From Przewalskia tangutica (Eukaryota > Streptophyta > Magnoliopsida > Solanales > Solanaceae), in contig CM056737.1 of the NCBI GenBank assembly GCA_029844215.1, positions 24,549,851-24,613,850 of the forward strand: 64,000 bases of DNA, read 5' to 3'. The translations under genes were made by a program, and so were the position numbers. Shown here in pieces: positions 23,440 through 34,593 of this stretch (positions are counted from its first letter, which is position 1; each line of letters opens with the position of its first letter). The notes beneath the pieces were generated by a model. That model ran no database searches and was not told where the DNA came from. It saw nothing but the letters and a program-made list of their open reading frames with translations.

Positions 23440-23700
23440 AGTTGAGCTTAGAAGACCGCTAGGTTTTCGTAACGTGATTGGTGAGATTGTTCCGGATCGG
23501 GGAGCTAGTGTTTTGCGCGTTGCCGGGTCGGGTTGAGGCCGTGTTGCGGGTCGACCCACGCCCTGTTTGGTGATGGGGTCAGTTTGTGGTGGTCCCGCTT
23601 TGTGTTAGGATCACGAGGGTGTTAGGCCCAGGTTTAGTTAACCATTGTACGAGTTCGTGGATGTGTTCGACCAGTAGTCGGGCCGATGGGGTCAACCCGT
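23440..23700 (+). repeat. Conserved GC-rich non-coding spacer (E3)
   Basis: GC-rich stretch with GGGTCGGGTTGAGGCCGTG, then GGTGGTCCCGC and CGAGGGTGTTAGGCCC. It is shared in order with E5 (35700-35960 and 41040-41230) and, reversed, with E4, E6 and E1. No common reading frame is kept. It occupies the position of protease and reverse transcriptase in autonomous elements. Confidence 0.7.
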
Positions 23701-23759
23701 CTTATCTTTTAGTCAAACCGTGTACTCGGTAGTAAGTTGCGAGATGATTATTTCAAGAA

Positions 23760-25065
23760 GGTTGTAAGGCTGCACGGGGTGCCTACCTTCACCCTATGGT
23801 GGCGGGAGTCCGTTACTACTGCTTTCTTTTGGAAGAGTTACCAGGCAAGGTTAGGATTATTGGCAGAGTTTGTAGCTCAGTGCCCGTGTTGTCAGCAGGT
23901 GAAGATAGAGCACCAGAGGCCTGGTGGATTATTGCAGACGATAGAGATCCCGACCTGGAAGTGGGAGGTGATCAACATGGACTTTATCACAGGATTACCT
24001 CGCACTCAGAGGAAGCATGATTCTATCTGGGTTATCGTCCGACGGTGTGAAATCAGCCCACTTTCTTCCCATCAGGACGACTTTTTCGGCTGAGGATTAT
24101 GCCAGACTTTACATCCGAGAGATCGTCAGACTTCATGGAGTCCCTATTTCTATCATATCAGACAGAGGAGCCCAGTTTACAGCTAACTTCTGGAGGTCTT
24201 TCCAGAAGGGTCTAGGGACGCAGGTGAGCCCGAAATCGCATTCCATCCTCGCATGCACGGATAGGCGGAGCACACTTTCCAGACTCTTGAGGATATGCTG
24301 CGAGCCTGTGTTATTGACTTCAAGGGTAGCTGGGAGGATCATTTGCCTCTAGTTGAGTTTGCGTATAATAATAGCTACCACTCCAGTATTCAGATGGCGC
24401 CTTATGAGGCCTTGTATGGGAGGAAGTGCATATCGCCGATAGGCTGGTTTGATGTGGGCGAGGTACAGTTAGTGGGACCATATTTGGTGCAGCAGACAGT
24501 AGATAAGGTGAAGCTTATCCAGAGCTGTTCTCGACAACTGAGTCGCAAGTCATATGCGATCATCGTCGTGATCCGGAGTTCGAGGTTGATGATTAAGTTT
24601 TCTGAAGGTGTCACCCACGGCGGTGTGATGAGATTCGGGAAGAAAGGAAAGCTCACCAAGGTACATCGGGCCTATCGATTGTCCGCAGGTAGGCAAGGTT
24701 GCCTACGAGTTGGATCTGCCGTCCGTCCGGAGGCGGTGCATCGCTTTTTCATGTTTCTATGCTGAGGAGATGTATCGGGGATCCATCTAGAGTGCATCCG
24801 ATTGACGATGTCCAGGTGACCGAGGGGTTATCGTATGAGGAGATTCCCATAGCGATAATCGATCGTCAGGTTAGGCGTCTGTGGACCAAGGACGTGGCTT
24901 CCGTCAAAGTCTTGTGGCGGAACGAGCTCAGGGAGGAGATGACGTGGGAAGCTGAGGAGGACATGAGGCAGAGGTATCCTCACTTATTCCCCACACCTCC
25001 AGGTAACTCACTTTCCTACTTGTTGATTAAATTGACTTATATGCTTAAGTGTTGTTTTGTGGCCG
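23760..25065 (+). pseudogene. pol: pol remnant, E3: integrase and chromodomain-like end
   Basis: Integrase joins element DNA to the chromosome; the chromodomain-like end of chromoviruses guides it to heterochromatin. A degenerate piece (23760-23850) resembles the integrase segment VRLHGVP and precedes the main copy. The main copy shows the zinc-site end CPCCQQVK (about 23880) and the first catalytic Asp in NMDFITGLP (codon 23980). The second Asp is in ISDRGAQF (codon 24161), and the catalytic Glu follows at 24268. A TAG at 24262 replaces a Gln codon just before that Glu. Frameshifts occur near 24040, 24235 and 24560. The end (24780-25010) reads RQVRRL, VKVLWRNE, TWEAEEDMRQRYPHLF, typical of Tekay/Del. 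Non-functional. Confidence 0.88.
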
Positions 25066-25127
25066 TATGTGGCATTTGCAAACTGTTTATGTTATGAAGA
25101 ACCTTATCATTATCCGTCTTGGGAAGG

Positions 25128-25159
25128 AACATTCGGACGAATGTTTCTAAGGAGGAGAA
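25128..25159 (+). repeat. Hairpin and polypurine tract (E3)
   Basis: AACATTCG (25128-25135) and CGAATGTT (25138-25145) with a GA loop, then TCTAAGGAGGAGAA up to the next LTR at 25160. Confidence 0.82.
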
Positions 25160-26748
25160 TGTTATACCCGTATTTCAGAGTATGCGTAGGCGTACGTACA
25201 AAAGTTTAGCCTTAAGATAGGCACTATGGGCGAAATTTGTGCACAACCCACGAAACGAATAGTTTTCCGACGAAACGTTTTCCAAAACTTGTGTAGGGTA
25301 AATTACGGCTATGTCATTTATAATTTTTGCGGATTTTTCCGAGAGATGAAACATTTTGGACCAACGAGAGGGTGACACTTGTCACCCTCAAATGGATGGC
25401 AAAAGGGGGGCGGAAACCTTGGACGATGGGCATGATTTTGGGGCCTAAACTAAGGGTCAATGTTTGTGAGTAAATTATGGAGTAGTTCTAGGGTGCACTT
25501 GTGCAAATCTCCACCATACATTTGCCTACCACTTGGCTTCATCTTGGCCCTTGAAAGCCCTATAAATACCCCCCTTGAGTTGATGAATTCTTCATCCACA
25601 AATCAATTTTCCAAGTCTTAAAATCCTCCCCCTTCTAGTTGTAGTTTTCGTCCAAGCCATCTTCTCCCCCCCCTCTTGAGTGAGCTTAGCCGAAACACCA
25701 CTCTCTCCCCCCCTTCCTAGTAGTCTCGGCTAAGGCCATCCCCCCCTTGGTAGAAAATACTCTCCAAGTATTGTTACTATCCCCTACATACCTTAGCCAA
25801 TCCCTTGTAGTAGTTCCCAAGTCACCCCTATACTAAAAGCCCAGAAATACTACTATACTTCCATTAGTCACTAAACGAAACCCTAGGAGAAACTTCATTG
25901 TTGGTTGAAGTTGTAAGTAGAAGTTGTGTAGAAACTTCTAAGGGTTTCTTAGAGCGGATTGGAGCGGTCAGATTAGGAGCTAAACCTTGCTCAGGATCGA
26001 CATTTAACTTGGATAATTTTGGGCTTATCGAGGTAAATACTCTTGTCCTTCTATCGTAATTGGATATTACATATAAGAATAGTTAAGACTTGAGTATAAG
26101 ATATAGAATGATATTAAAGAATAGAATTGAACTGTAATCACAGTAGAAGGGTATAACAGAAGAAGAATTGAACTGTACTTACATAGGACTGTATCTACAT
26201 CAGACTTGTGTAGCTTGACGGGTAGGAAAGTGCTGCCCAATTTTCCGTAGAATAGAGAACCCTCTGCTTAGAATAGTCTACAGAGTAGTCTAGACATTGA
26301 TAGACGTATCTGACTATTATAGGTTGATTCTCTTGCGCGACATATTCGACTTGGCGGTGGATTTCGCAGGAGGTATGTGATTCTTCCTATCCTCTGAGCA
26401 TGATATTTTAAAGTATATATATAGTACGGTGACGACGTGTGTTAATCGAACATGGTTTTACTTGACGTCTTTTGACTTGAGTCTAAATAACAAGAATCTT
26501 GAAGTATTTCAAAAGAATTATGAATCATTTTTGAAAGAAGAGTAATACTTGGTTTTTTAAACAAAAGCTTAAGAGTTATACTAGCTTTATGGGAAGTTAG
26601 GTATAACGACTTAAGAAAGAGAAAAGGAACAGTTTACTTATGTGTTTATGAAAGACTTGTATTGATTTCTGGAAAGTATAATAAGATGGTTTGATGAGTA
26701 GACATATTATAATAAGATGCCTTACGGGCCCCGGAGCGGGTCGTGACA
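25160..26748 (+). mobile_element. E3 second LTR (1589 bp, about 1.8 kb deleted inside)
   Basis: Starts TGTTATACCCGTATTTC right after a polypurine tract, as a 3' LTR would. The backbone holds to about 26640, then about 70 bp of unmatched AT-rich sequence leads into the last bases (CCTTACGGGCCC...GTCGTGACA). It is then followed by primer-site sequence and another gag, as a 5' LTR would be. It therefore serves as junction between two internal regions. The cassette region is lost. Confidence 0.82.
25561..25568 (+). promoter_or_regulatory. LTR TATA box (E3 second LTR)
   Basis: TATAAATA followed by CCCCCC, about 400 bp from the LTR start. Confidence 0.65.
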
Positions 26749-27607
26749 AAAGTGGTATCGTCCTCGGAAAGTGTCTCTGAGAAGCGTCTTGATTATCGGT
26801 GTTGATTATCGGTGTGTTGTGCACGCGCACAAAGCAATAATCGTGAGGCTATAGGATATTTAGGATTGGTTTCCATTCTTCTCACTCGAGATCGTACCTT
26901 AGAGTTGTGTTATAAGTTGGACCTCTAACGTATTCCTTTCTGTACTTGATTATGCCTCGCGTAAGGCAACCGGGCGAAGAACCGAGCGCAAAGAGTCGCT
27001 AGTAGGACACCGAGAGTTACGAGGCTCGTGCCCGATCTATACCGACGGCGAGTTCCATGACGCCGCCGCCCAGAGAGACCACTATACCCGCCTCCTCCCG
27101 GCACCGCGGAGGAGTTAGGTACAAGGAGATGGCCCACTATTGGCTAGGATTGTGGCAGATGAGGATAGCGGATCTGATGTTCCAAATCGTGCAGTGGTTC
27201 ACCCGAGGCGATAGTTTGAGGCTACGGGATTTCTGAGTTGTAGCCCGCGAGTTTTACGGGTCGAGGCGGAGGATGATCCGCAGGAGTTCATCCGTCGATT
27301 CTGAGGATTATGAGTGATCGGCGTCGGAGACCGAGTCCGTGATCTCGGTTCGCATCGGCTGCGTGATACCGATCGATTGGTTTGATTCACGGAGTTATCC
27401 CGGGAGAGCACGCGTCCCGGCTACTTGGGATGAGTTCTGGAGGCTTTTCTCACGCACTTGCCTCCACGCGATGAGGGCACGGCCGACAGATTTTTGCCGC
27501 TTGAGAGAGAGGACGCGATTAGGAGTACAACGTCGAGTTTGATTCATTGGCTCGATATGTCCTGCGCTAGTAGCGGATATGGAGCACCGAGTGCACCGTC
27601 GCCATCG
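26749..27607 (+). mobile_element. Second internal region fused to E3 (5' part)
   Basis: Begins AAAGTGGTATC (truncated primer site), then leader and gag of the fuller type. It is cut at 27607 by E4, and its remainder is outside the window. The last 5 bp, CATCG (27603-27607), should be E4's left target duplication. Confidence 0.82.
26952..27607 (+). pseudogene. gag: gag remnant (interrupted by E4)
   Basis: Start ATG at 26952 (MPRVRQ...), the conserved gag start. It retains pieces of the N-terminal region and of the capsid core region, close to E6's gag: GAGGATGATCCG (near 27268), the GAGTTCTGGAGG segment (near 27432) and the ATGGAGCACCGAGTGCACCG segment just before the break. Multiple small indels shift the frame. 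The 3' half is separated by E4 and not in the window. Confidence 0.75.
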
Positions 27608-28359
27608 TGTCACGACCGAACCGGGCCCGTGACTGGTGCCTTACCCCGGGCACCCTAGTGATACAACATCAGAGTAATCAGCGGAATATAAAACAATAAC
27701 ACGAAATGACATGAAGTATGAAACAATAATCTGAGAAATTTGCCTTGCGGCATATAAAAATATCAACTAGACGATTACATCCCTTTTTACCTGCCACAAC
27801 AAGATTTACTGCACTCTAAGAGTTTTTATACAACATGACGACGTGGCCCCGCCATACCCAGAATGTACAAGTACCTCTGATGTGAGGGACTATACCAAAA
27901 GATAAGCCTCCGAGAAACGGAGCTTCCTAATACGCTGAATTGTGATCCTATGGCGAGCGAGGATCAACAAGCTGGTGTACCTCAACTGCGCATTTAACGC
28001 AGCCGAAGGAGGTCGATAACAGTACCAAGTATGTGAAATCAAAATATCGTAAATGAAATCATAGTAGTCTATATAAAGCAGAGACATGTATGATAACCAA
28101 ACTACGATTCACAATAAATAGCCATGTCAAGTCGTGGACTCACGCCCTCAAAGTCATCACTCAAATATAACTATGGGTCTCACGCCCACAACATCAATCA
28201 TGCCCGTGGAATACCATCCTCACTGCCGGCAGTCTATAAAAGCACCAAGGAATACACATGAACACCAGGTCCCACCTGTGTCATCATAAAACCGTACGGG
28301 GTAAGTACGAAGGCATAGCCGACTACTAAAACCCACAGTACAAACAAGGTCATAAATCA

Positions 28360-28700
28360 GATCATGAGATCTGTCTGCATCACATGATCAAAGCTGGCCA
28401 CTCGCCCGCAGTATCTAATGTGCGCGTCTAGCCCTGGAACTTCCCGCAGCTCCGCATAGGCCACTCCAATGGCCCGCATGAGGTATTCCCCGCATCGAGG
28501 GTAGCTACTCCCCGGCATCCGCCTGGACTCGCAGTCCGCATGGCCACATAGACCGCATGACCATAAAGGCCGCACACTAACCTGGAGCTCTCGTAGCTCC
28601 GCATAGGCCCCCGGGACCCGCATGAGGTATTCTCGAATCATAGGTCACACAGACCCGCCTGAGTCTACCCCGCATCGGAGGGCAGCTTAACCTCCGGGAT
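28360..28700 (-). repeat. LTR cassette type beta (E4 3' LTR)
   Basis: Reverse copy of the beta dimer, best preserved here. Unit starts appear as GAGGTATTC at about 28470 and 28625, with CCGCATGGCCACATAG-like short repeats between. Confidence 0.82.
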
Positions 28701-30491
28701 GATGTCAAGGTGAGTGGTACAATACCAACATAACGGCTGATAGTTAAACAACTTAAGCGCAATCGAGGGAAAACCCCTTTACACAAACATCACAAGATAA
28801 TAACACACGTAGCATCCTAGCATGTTTACTTATCAAATCAACAAGAAAGTATTACAAGGCTATCACAAACCAACACAATCAAGTTATTCACACAAGGTAC
28901 TTTCTACTATATGATTAACAAGATCGGGTTTTTATCCCCAAAGTACTTCATACATTAACTTTTTAAGAGATCTGTCCTTTCACAAATAGTCACACAATAC
29001 TCGTAATATATAAAAAAATATAGTGACTATCTTTTGAAGTAAATCAAAACACTTCTCTTTGTAAAATCAAGTAACAACATTTTTTCCAAACGTTCAAGTT
29101 TGCCTAATTTCAAATGTTCAAGTTTCTCATTTTTCGAAAGGTTTCGTAGTTCATAGTTTTAATCCTTTAAAACAATTTGAGAAACATATACCTTATGTGT
29201 GAGTAGGTTATTCTTGTTCATAACAATCTTATTACAATGACCATGATCTAGGAAATGTAATATCATTTTGTCTCATCTTAGCTTCTATGCAGATGGGAAG
29301 TTTCTCTGGTTTTAATAATACTTTATTAGTCAAGACATTTCCTTTATTAGCGCCATTTGTGGTTTGTTCGATACTTATTCTGATTTCAAATCAAGAAACA
29401 TTATTCCTTTTAAAACCAAGTACTCATTACTCACGAATGAGGTTTCACTTTTTAACAAAACTCATATTAATTAACCAAGTCAAGTCTCTTATCTTTTTAA
29501 GATTAAGTCTCTTAATCTTCTTAAAGTCAATAAACCCTTCTTTTTATCTTTCTTAAGCCGTTATACCTAACTTCCCATAAAGCTAGTATAACTCTTAAGC
29601 TTTTAAAACCAAGTATTACTCTTCTGTTAAAAATGATTCAGTATTCTTTTGAAATACTTCAAGATTATTCAGGCTTAAGTCAAAAGACATTGCCGTAATT
29701 ATTATTCAGTTAACACACGTACGTCTACCGTACTATATATATTTTAAAATATCATGCTCAAGAGTTTAGGAAGAATCACATACCTCGCGACGATTATCGA
29801 CTATTAGCAAAATGCTCCACGACTATAAACCGGCTAGCCTTGTCCACCCTCCGAGTAGAATACGCTACTCACAGTACTTCAACCTATAACGGTTATATAA
29901 GTCTATCAACTTTTACCTTAATATTCTACTGAAGCGATTTCAGTTCAAGTCTTTCTGTAATATCCTTCTATTACAGTTCAATTCTCTTCTATGAATCTTA
30001 TATTCATTTCTTTACTACTACAGTATGTAATTTCCAATTACAATAGGGGGACAAGATATTTACCTCGATAAGCCCATAATTATCCAAGTATAAATGTCGA
30101 TCCTGAGCAACGTTTAGCTCTACTCCGGTGCTCCAACCCTCTCCAAACAACCCTTAGAAGTTCCATGCAACTTCTACTCAATACTTCAACCGACTATGAA
30201 GATTTTCCTTAGGGTTTTGGTTTGAGACAAAAAGGACATAAGGTAGTATTTCCGGGCTCTACGTATAGAGGTAACTTTTGGAATACTACTAGGTATAAGG
30301 CTAAGGTATTTTGGGTATAGTAACAATACTTGGAGAGTATTTCTACCAAGAGGGGGTATTTTACGAGAACAATACTCAAGAGGGGGGGTATATTCTCGGC
30401 CAAGGGCCTTTACTAGGGAGGGGGGGAACTCTCGGCCACAAGGCCTCACAAAGGGGGAGGGGTGTGTTCTTGGACGAGAACACTACACTAA

Positions 30492-30502
30492 GGGGGGGGG
30501 GG
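30492..30502 (+). repeat. G11 homopolymer in E4 3' LTR
   Basis: Eleven consecutive G on the plus strand, downstream of the TATA box in LTR orientation, in the same low-complexity pyrimidine stretch as the C runs of S1. Confidence 0.9.
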
Positions 30503-30561
30503 AGAGGGCTTTCAAGACTTAGAAAGATTTTAGGATGAAGAAGTCTTCAACAAGGGAGGGG

Positions 30562-30569
30562 TATTTATA
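30562..30569 (-). promoter_or_regulatory. LTR TATA box (E4 3' LTR)
   Basis: TATAAATA on the minus strand, about 420 bp from the LTR start at 30985, in CTATAAATACCCCTCC. Confidence 0.65.
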
Positions 30570-31001
30570 GGGAAACCAATGGACAAGATCAAGCCATGTG
30601 CAAGGCAAGTGTAAGGCCAAGATCAAGCCAAGTGCACCCTAACCCTACTCCACAAAATAAGGCACAAAACAAGGCACCAAACATGGCACAAAATAAGGCA
30701 CAAAACAAGGCCAAAAACGTCCCACTTTCGGCCAAGCAAACCGCCAACTTGAGGGTGACAAGTGTCGCCCTCTCGTTGGTCCAAAATATTCCGTCTCTCG
30801 GAAAAATCCGCAAAAATTATAAATGACATAGCCAGAATTTTCCCTTCGCAAGTTCTGTAAAACGTTTCGTCGAAAAACGATTCTTTACGGGGGGTTGTGC
30901 ACAAAAATTTCGTCCTTTGCCTACTTATGGCTCAAACTTTTCACGTCGCCCACACGCATATACTGCGGAAATACGGGGTATAACATTCTCCCCTCCTTAG
31001 A

Positions 31002-31020
31002 AACATTCGTCCCGAATGTT
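31002..31020 (-). repeat. Hairpin next to the polypurine tract (E4)
   Basis: AACATTCG (31002-31009) and CGAATGTT (31013-31020), 3-nt loop: the full consensus form. Confidence 0.85.
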
Positions 31021-31539
31021 CCTTCTCAGTCTCAAGACAGATAACGATGAAGTTCCCCTTAACTTAAACATGTTGCCAATGCCACACATGGCCACAAAAT
31101 AACACACGCTCCAATACTTAATCCAAGTCTACTATGAATCACCTCTATGTTCTCAACACATGCTCGTTTCTTCCCTTACTCGTCGTACCCTTCTTGAATA
31201 CTTGAACTCTTTCTCATAACTTACCACATTCCTGTTACTGCTTCAGTTTCCAAAACTCTGGGTTACTACCTCTAACTTGGTCATCATTAACAGGGAACAC
31301 TCTGGATGGATCTCCGATACTCTTCCGAACATAGCAACATGAAAGATCGGACGTACTGCCTCCTACGTCGGACGACAATACTAACATATAGGCAACCTGG
31401 CCTACTCTTCACATAATCTGAAAAGGCCCAAAGTAACTCGGGCTAAGTTTCCTCTATTTTCCAAAACTCGTCACACCCTTCCGGGGTGGTACCTTCGAGA
31501 AGACCCACCGTCAACCTGAACTCCAAGCGTCGTCGCCGA

Positions 31540-31966
31540 TTATCCGCACGACTTCTGTTGACTCTGAGCTGCCGATAACCTCTCCTGGATAGGCTTCACC
31601 CTATCCACATCCTGCCGAAATAAATATGAACCAACTATCTGCACTTTGCCAACATCGAACCAATCGACCGGCAACTTACAATTCCGCCCCATACAAGGCG
31701 TCATAAGGCAACATCCGAATACTGAAATGGTAGCTAAAAACACTCCCTCAACAGGAGGCAACAATCCTTACAGCTACCCCTGAAATCAAAACACTGGCCC
31801 GAGGATGAATGCAATACGGAGACTCACCGAAGTTCCTACTCTGCCTGGTAAAACTCCCAGAAAAAGAAATAGCCATAACCTGGGCTTCACTGTCTGTCAT
31901 AAGGTGAAAGTAGCCACCTCGTGCAGCCTCACAACTTTCCAGATATAACATCTCGTATAACCCTCT
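31540..31966 (-). pseudogene. pol: pol remnant, E4 (integrase tail)
   Basis: On the minus strand a 74-codon frame at 31540-31764 keeps the post-catalytic integrase segment, with GRNCKLPVDWFDVGKVQIVG and then VDRVKPIQERL. In E3 the corresponding stretch is PIGWFDVGEVQLVG. Upstream, 31760-31960 holds the degenerate piece with SEAQVMAISFSGSF. That piece is shared with E5 (36040-36190) and reads as a corrupted stretch of the integrase core. Both catalytic Asp residues are gone. E5 is inserted just upstream of this remnant. Confidence 0.78.
31962..31966. repeat. Target-site duplication CCTCT of E5 (partner 44853-44857)
   Basis: Perfect 5-bp duplication 12.9 kb apart. Removing E5 makes E4's internal sequence match 35950-36010 of E5's own first internal region. 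Confidence 0.93.
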
Positions 31967-32382
31967 TGTTATACCCCGTATTTCCAGAGTATGTACGTGA
32001 GGACGTACGTAGAAAAGTTTGAGCCTTAAAGTTAGGCTAGGATCGAAATTTGGGCACAAGTACCAAAAAGAATCGTTTTTCGACGAAACGTTTTACTAGA
32101 CTTGCGAAGGGAAAATTCCGGCTATGTCATTTATAATTTTTGCGGATTTTTCCGAGAGACGAAACATTTTGGACCAACGGGAGGGTGACATGTGTCACCC
32201 TCACATTGGAAGAATTATGGACGGCTTGGACGATTTGGGGTCAATGGAGTTGGTAGGATATTTTTGTGCAAGTTGGTGTGGTAGATGGATAAGGTACACA
32301 TGGTTAAATCCTAGCCCTACACTTGCCTAACACTTGGATTGATCTTGGCCATTGGTTGGCCCTTGCTTGACCTATAAATACC

Positions 32383-32390
32383 CCTCTAAG
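32383..32390 (+). promoter_or_regulatory. LTR TATA box (E5 LTR1)
   Basis: TATAAATA in TTGACCTATAAATACCCC with GGCCATTGGTTGG upstream. 417 bp from the LTR start. Confidence 0.68.
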
Positions 32391-33439
32391 TTGAAGACTT
32401 TCTTCATCCTCACTTGATAATTTCTAAGGCAAAAATCCCTCCCCTCTTAGTGAGAGTTCTCGTCCAAAGTCCCCCCTCCCCTTTGAGAAAGGCCCTCGGC
32501 GAAATACCCACTTGCCTAGTGGTTCAGCCGAGCCTACCCCCTTGGTTGAGAAATACTTCTCCAAGTATTGTTATAATGCCCTAAATACTCTAGCCCAAAT
32601 ACCTTGTAGTATTCCAAAGTTACCACTGCATTTAAAAGCCAGAAATACTATTATACTTCCCCTCAGTCACAAAAACGAAACCCTAAGGAAAACCTTCATA
32701 GTCGGTTGAAGTGTTAAGAAGAAGTTGCATAGAACTTCTAAGGGTTGTTTGGAGCGGGTTGGAGCGCACGGAGTAGGAGCTTAACGTTGCTCAGGAGCGA
32801 CATTAAACTTGCATCATGGCTAAGATGAGACAAAATGATATTACATTTCCTAGATCATGGCTGCTTAATAAGATTGATTATAAACAATAATAACCTACTC
32901 ACATATAAGGCATATGTTTCTCAAATTGTTTAAAAGAGAATTATGTTTTAAAGGATTAAAATTATGAACTACGAAACCTTTTCGAAAATGAGAAACTTGA
33001 GCATTTGAAATTAGGCAAACTTGAACGTTTGGAAAATAATGTTGTTACTTGATTTTACAAAGGGAAGTGTTTTGGTTTACTTAACAATGTTAGTCACTCT
33101 ATTGTTATACTACGGGTATCGGGTGACCTTTGTAAAAGAAATGGATCTTTAAAAGGAATTTAACGTACGTAGTACTTTAGGGTTAAAACCCGGACTTTGA
33201 CATAAAATGAAAGTACCTTGAGTTGTGTATAACTTGCCTATGCTTGTTGTTGTGAAACTTGCCTATGCTTGTTGTGATAGCCTTTGTTGTGCAAGAATTG
33301 TGTTTCTATACTACCGCGTCTCTCGGTGGAGGGCCGGTTGACTTGTTGAGAACTTACTTGGACGTACCGGCAGTGACGGAGAATTCCACGGGTACGCTCC
33401 TGTTGATAGTGTTATTCCATGGACTAGCTCTCCATGAGG

Positions 33440-33720
33440 TTTCTTACTGTTCGGCCTTGGTACCTGGTGGTCGGCTTTCGTACTTGCCCCGTCTCGTGGC
33501 TGATTCGGCCTTGGTACCTGGTAGTTAGCCCTCGCACTTGCCCCATTCAGTGTAGTGACGAAGTCTCATGATACGGCCTTGGTACGTGGTAGTTAGCCCT
33601 CGTACTTGCCGGCCGCTACGTGACCGGCCTTAGTATCTGGTAGTCGGCTTTCGCTTGCCGTGTCGACCGTGGTTTGGTTGTATTGTATTGTTAGTACGGC
33701 TTTGGCATCAGGTAGGACTT
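33440..33720 (+). repeat. LTR cassette type alpha (E5 LTR1)
   Basis: Four to five units, each with CGGCCTTGGTACCTGGTAG, a TTAGCCCTCG or TCGGCTTTCG block and TACTTGCC. They begin near 33450, 33505, 33570 and 33625. Same cassette as E2, E6 and LTR3. Confidence 0.82.
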
Positions 33721-34395
33721 GGTGTTCAGGTGTACTTCTTGGTGTTATCATATCATAGACTGCCGGCAGTGAGGAAGGTATTCCACGGGCATGATTGATG
33801 TTATGGGCGTGAGACCCATCATTATATTTGAGTAATGACTTGGAGGGCGTGAGTCCCTGACTTGATATAACTGTATTTGTGTGTACTGTAGTTTGGTTAT
33901 CATACATGTCTCCTGCTTTATATAGACTATTATGATTTCATTTACGTGATTTACGCTTCACATTGGTACTGTTATCGACCTCCTTCGGGTGCGTTCATGC
34001 CGCATGTAGGTACATCTACCGTCGATCCGCTTTTAGGATCACATTTCAGCGTATTGAAAGCTCGGTTCCTTGGAGGCTTATCTTTTGGTATGTTACCACA
34101 GTGCAGAGGTTCTTGTACATTCGAGGTATGGCGGGCCCCGTCCCGTCATAGTTGTTGTAAAAATCTTAGAAGTGCAGCCTTTGTTGTGGGCGGGGTTGTA
34201 AGGATTATGCTTGTTCAAATGTCGATATATTTATATATCTTTGAAAGGCAACCGTTTTGGTTGGCCTATTTTCTTTATCTTGATCCATATCTAATTGTAT
34301 GTTTAAGTTTTTATTTATTTGGTTTTTCTCACGATGTTGTATCACTAGGGTGCCCGGTAAGGCACGATCCACGCCCGGTTCGGTCGTGACAAAAG

Positions 34396-34406
34396 TGGTA
34401 TCGAGC
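34396..34406 (+). promoter_or_regulatory. Primer-binding site, altered (E5)
   Basis: TGGTATCGAGC, the same shortened form as in E3 and E4. Confidence 0.75.
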
Positions 34407-34593
34407 GATTAATCCTCGGAAAGTGTCTGAACCGTATCGGTAGAGTCTTGATTATCGGTGTGTTGTGCACCACACCAATAATCAGGAGGCTATAGGATAT
34501 TTAGGATTGGTTTCCATTCTTCTCACTCTGAGATCGTGCCTTAGAGCTGTTTTGTAAGTTGGACCCTCTAACGTATTTCTTTCCCTTACCGTT

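Larger units (their letters stand above)
22001..25159 (+). mobile_element. E3 internal region (core-deleted gag plus integrase)
   Basis: Runs from the primer site to the polypurine tract at 25150-25159. Order: leader, short gag with two zinc-knuckle modules, GC-rich non-coding spacer, a degenerate integrase piece, then a better preserved integrase and chromodomain-like end. Protease, reverse transcriptase and RNase H are missing. It is the longest internal region here and looks like a mosaic. Confidence 0.88.
27608..30985 (-). mobile_element. E4 3' LTR (3378 bp)
   Basis: Minus-strand LTR starting TGTCACGACCGAACC and ending ATACGGGGTATAACA, with the reversed polypurine tract next. Its AT-rich part (28720-29800) is about 98% identical by eye to E4's 5' LTR (47500-48600). 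That indicates a recent insertion. Beta cassette. Confidence 0.93.
30986..31966 (-). mobile_element. E4 internal region, 3' portion
   Basis: Reverse-oriented internal sequence from the polypurine tract (TTCTCCCCTCC reversed) up to E5, which interrupts it at 31966. It corresponds closely to 36000-37023 of E5 and holds the same integrase-tail remnant. Confidence 0.88.
31967..34391 (+). mobile_element. E5 LTR1 (2425 bp, about 1.0 kb deletion)
   Basis: Starts TGTTATACCCCGTATTT and ends CGGTCGTGACA. At 32810 the sequence jumps from CATTAAACTT to GCATCATGGCTAAG, losing roughly the stretch corresponding to 42283-43301 of LTR3. Outside the deletion it matches LTR3 almost exactly in AT-rich parts (32820-33290 against 43300-43770). 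Confidence 0.92.

Noticed and set aside
24133..24659. Minus-strand frames of 69 and 85 codons opposite E3 integrase
   Set aside because: Antisense shadows of the integrase coding strand.
22001..25159. An envelope-like third gene in E3
   Set aside because: The stretch after the chromodomain-like end is short and non-coding, and no membrane-segment frame is present.
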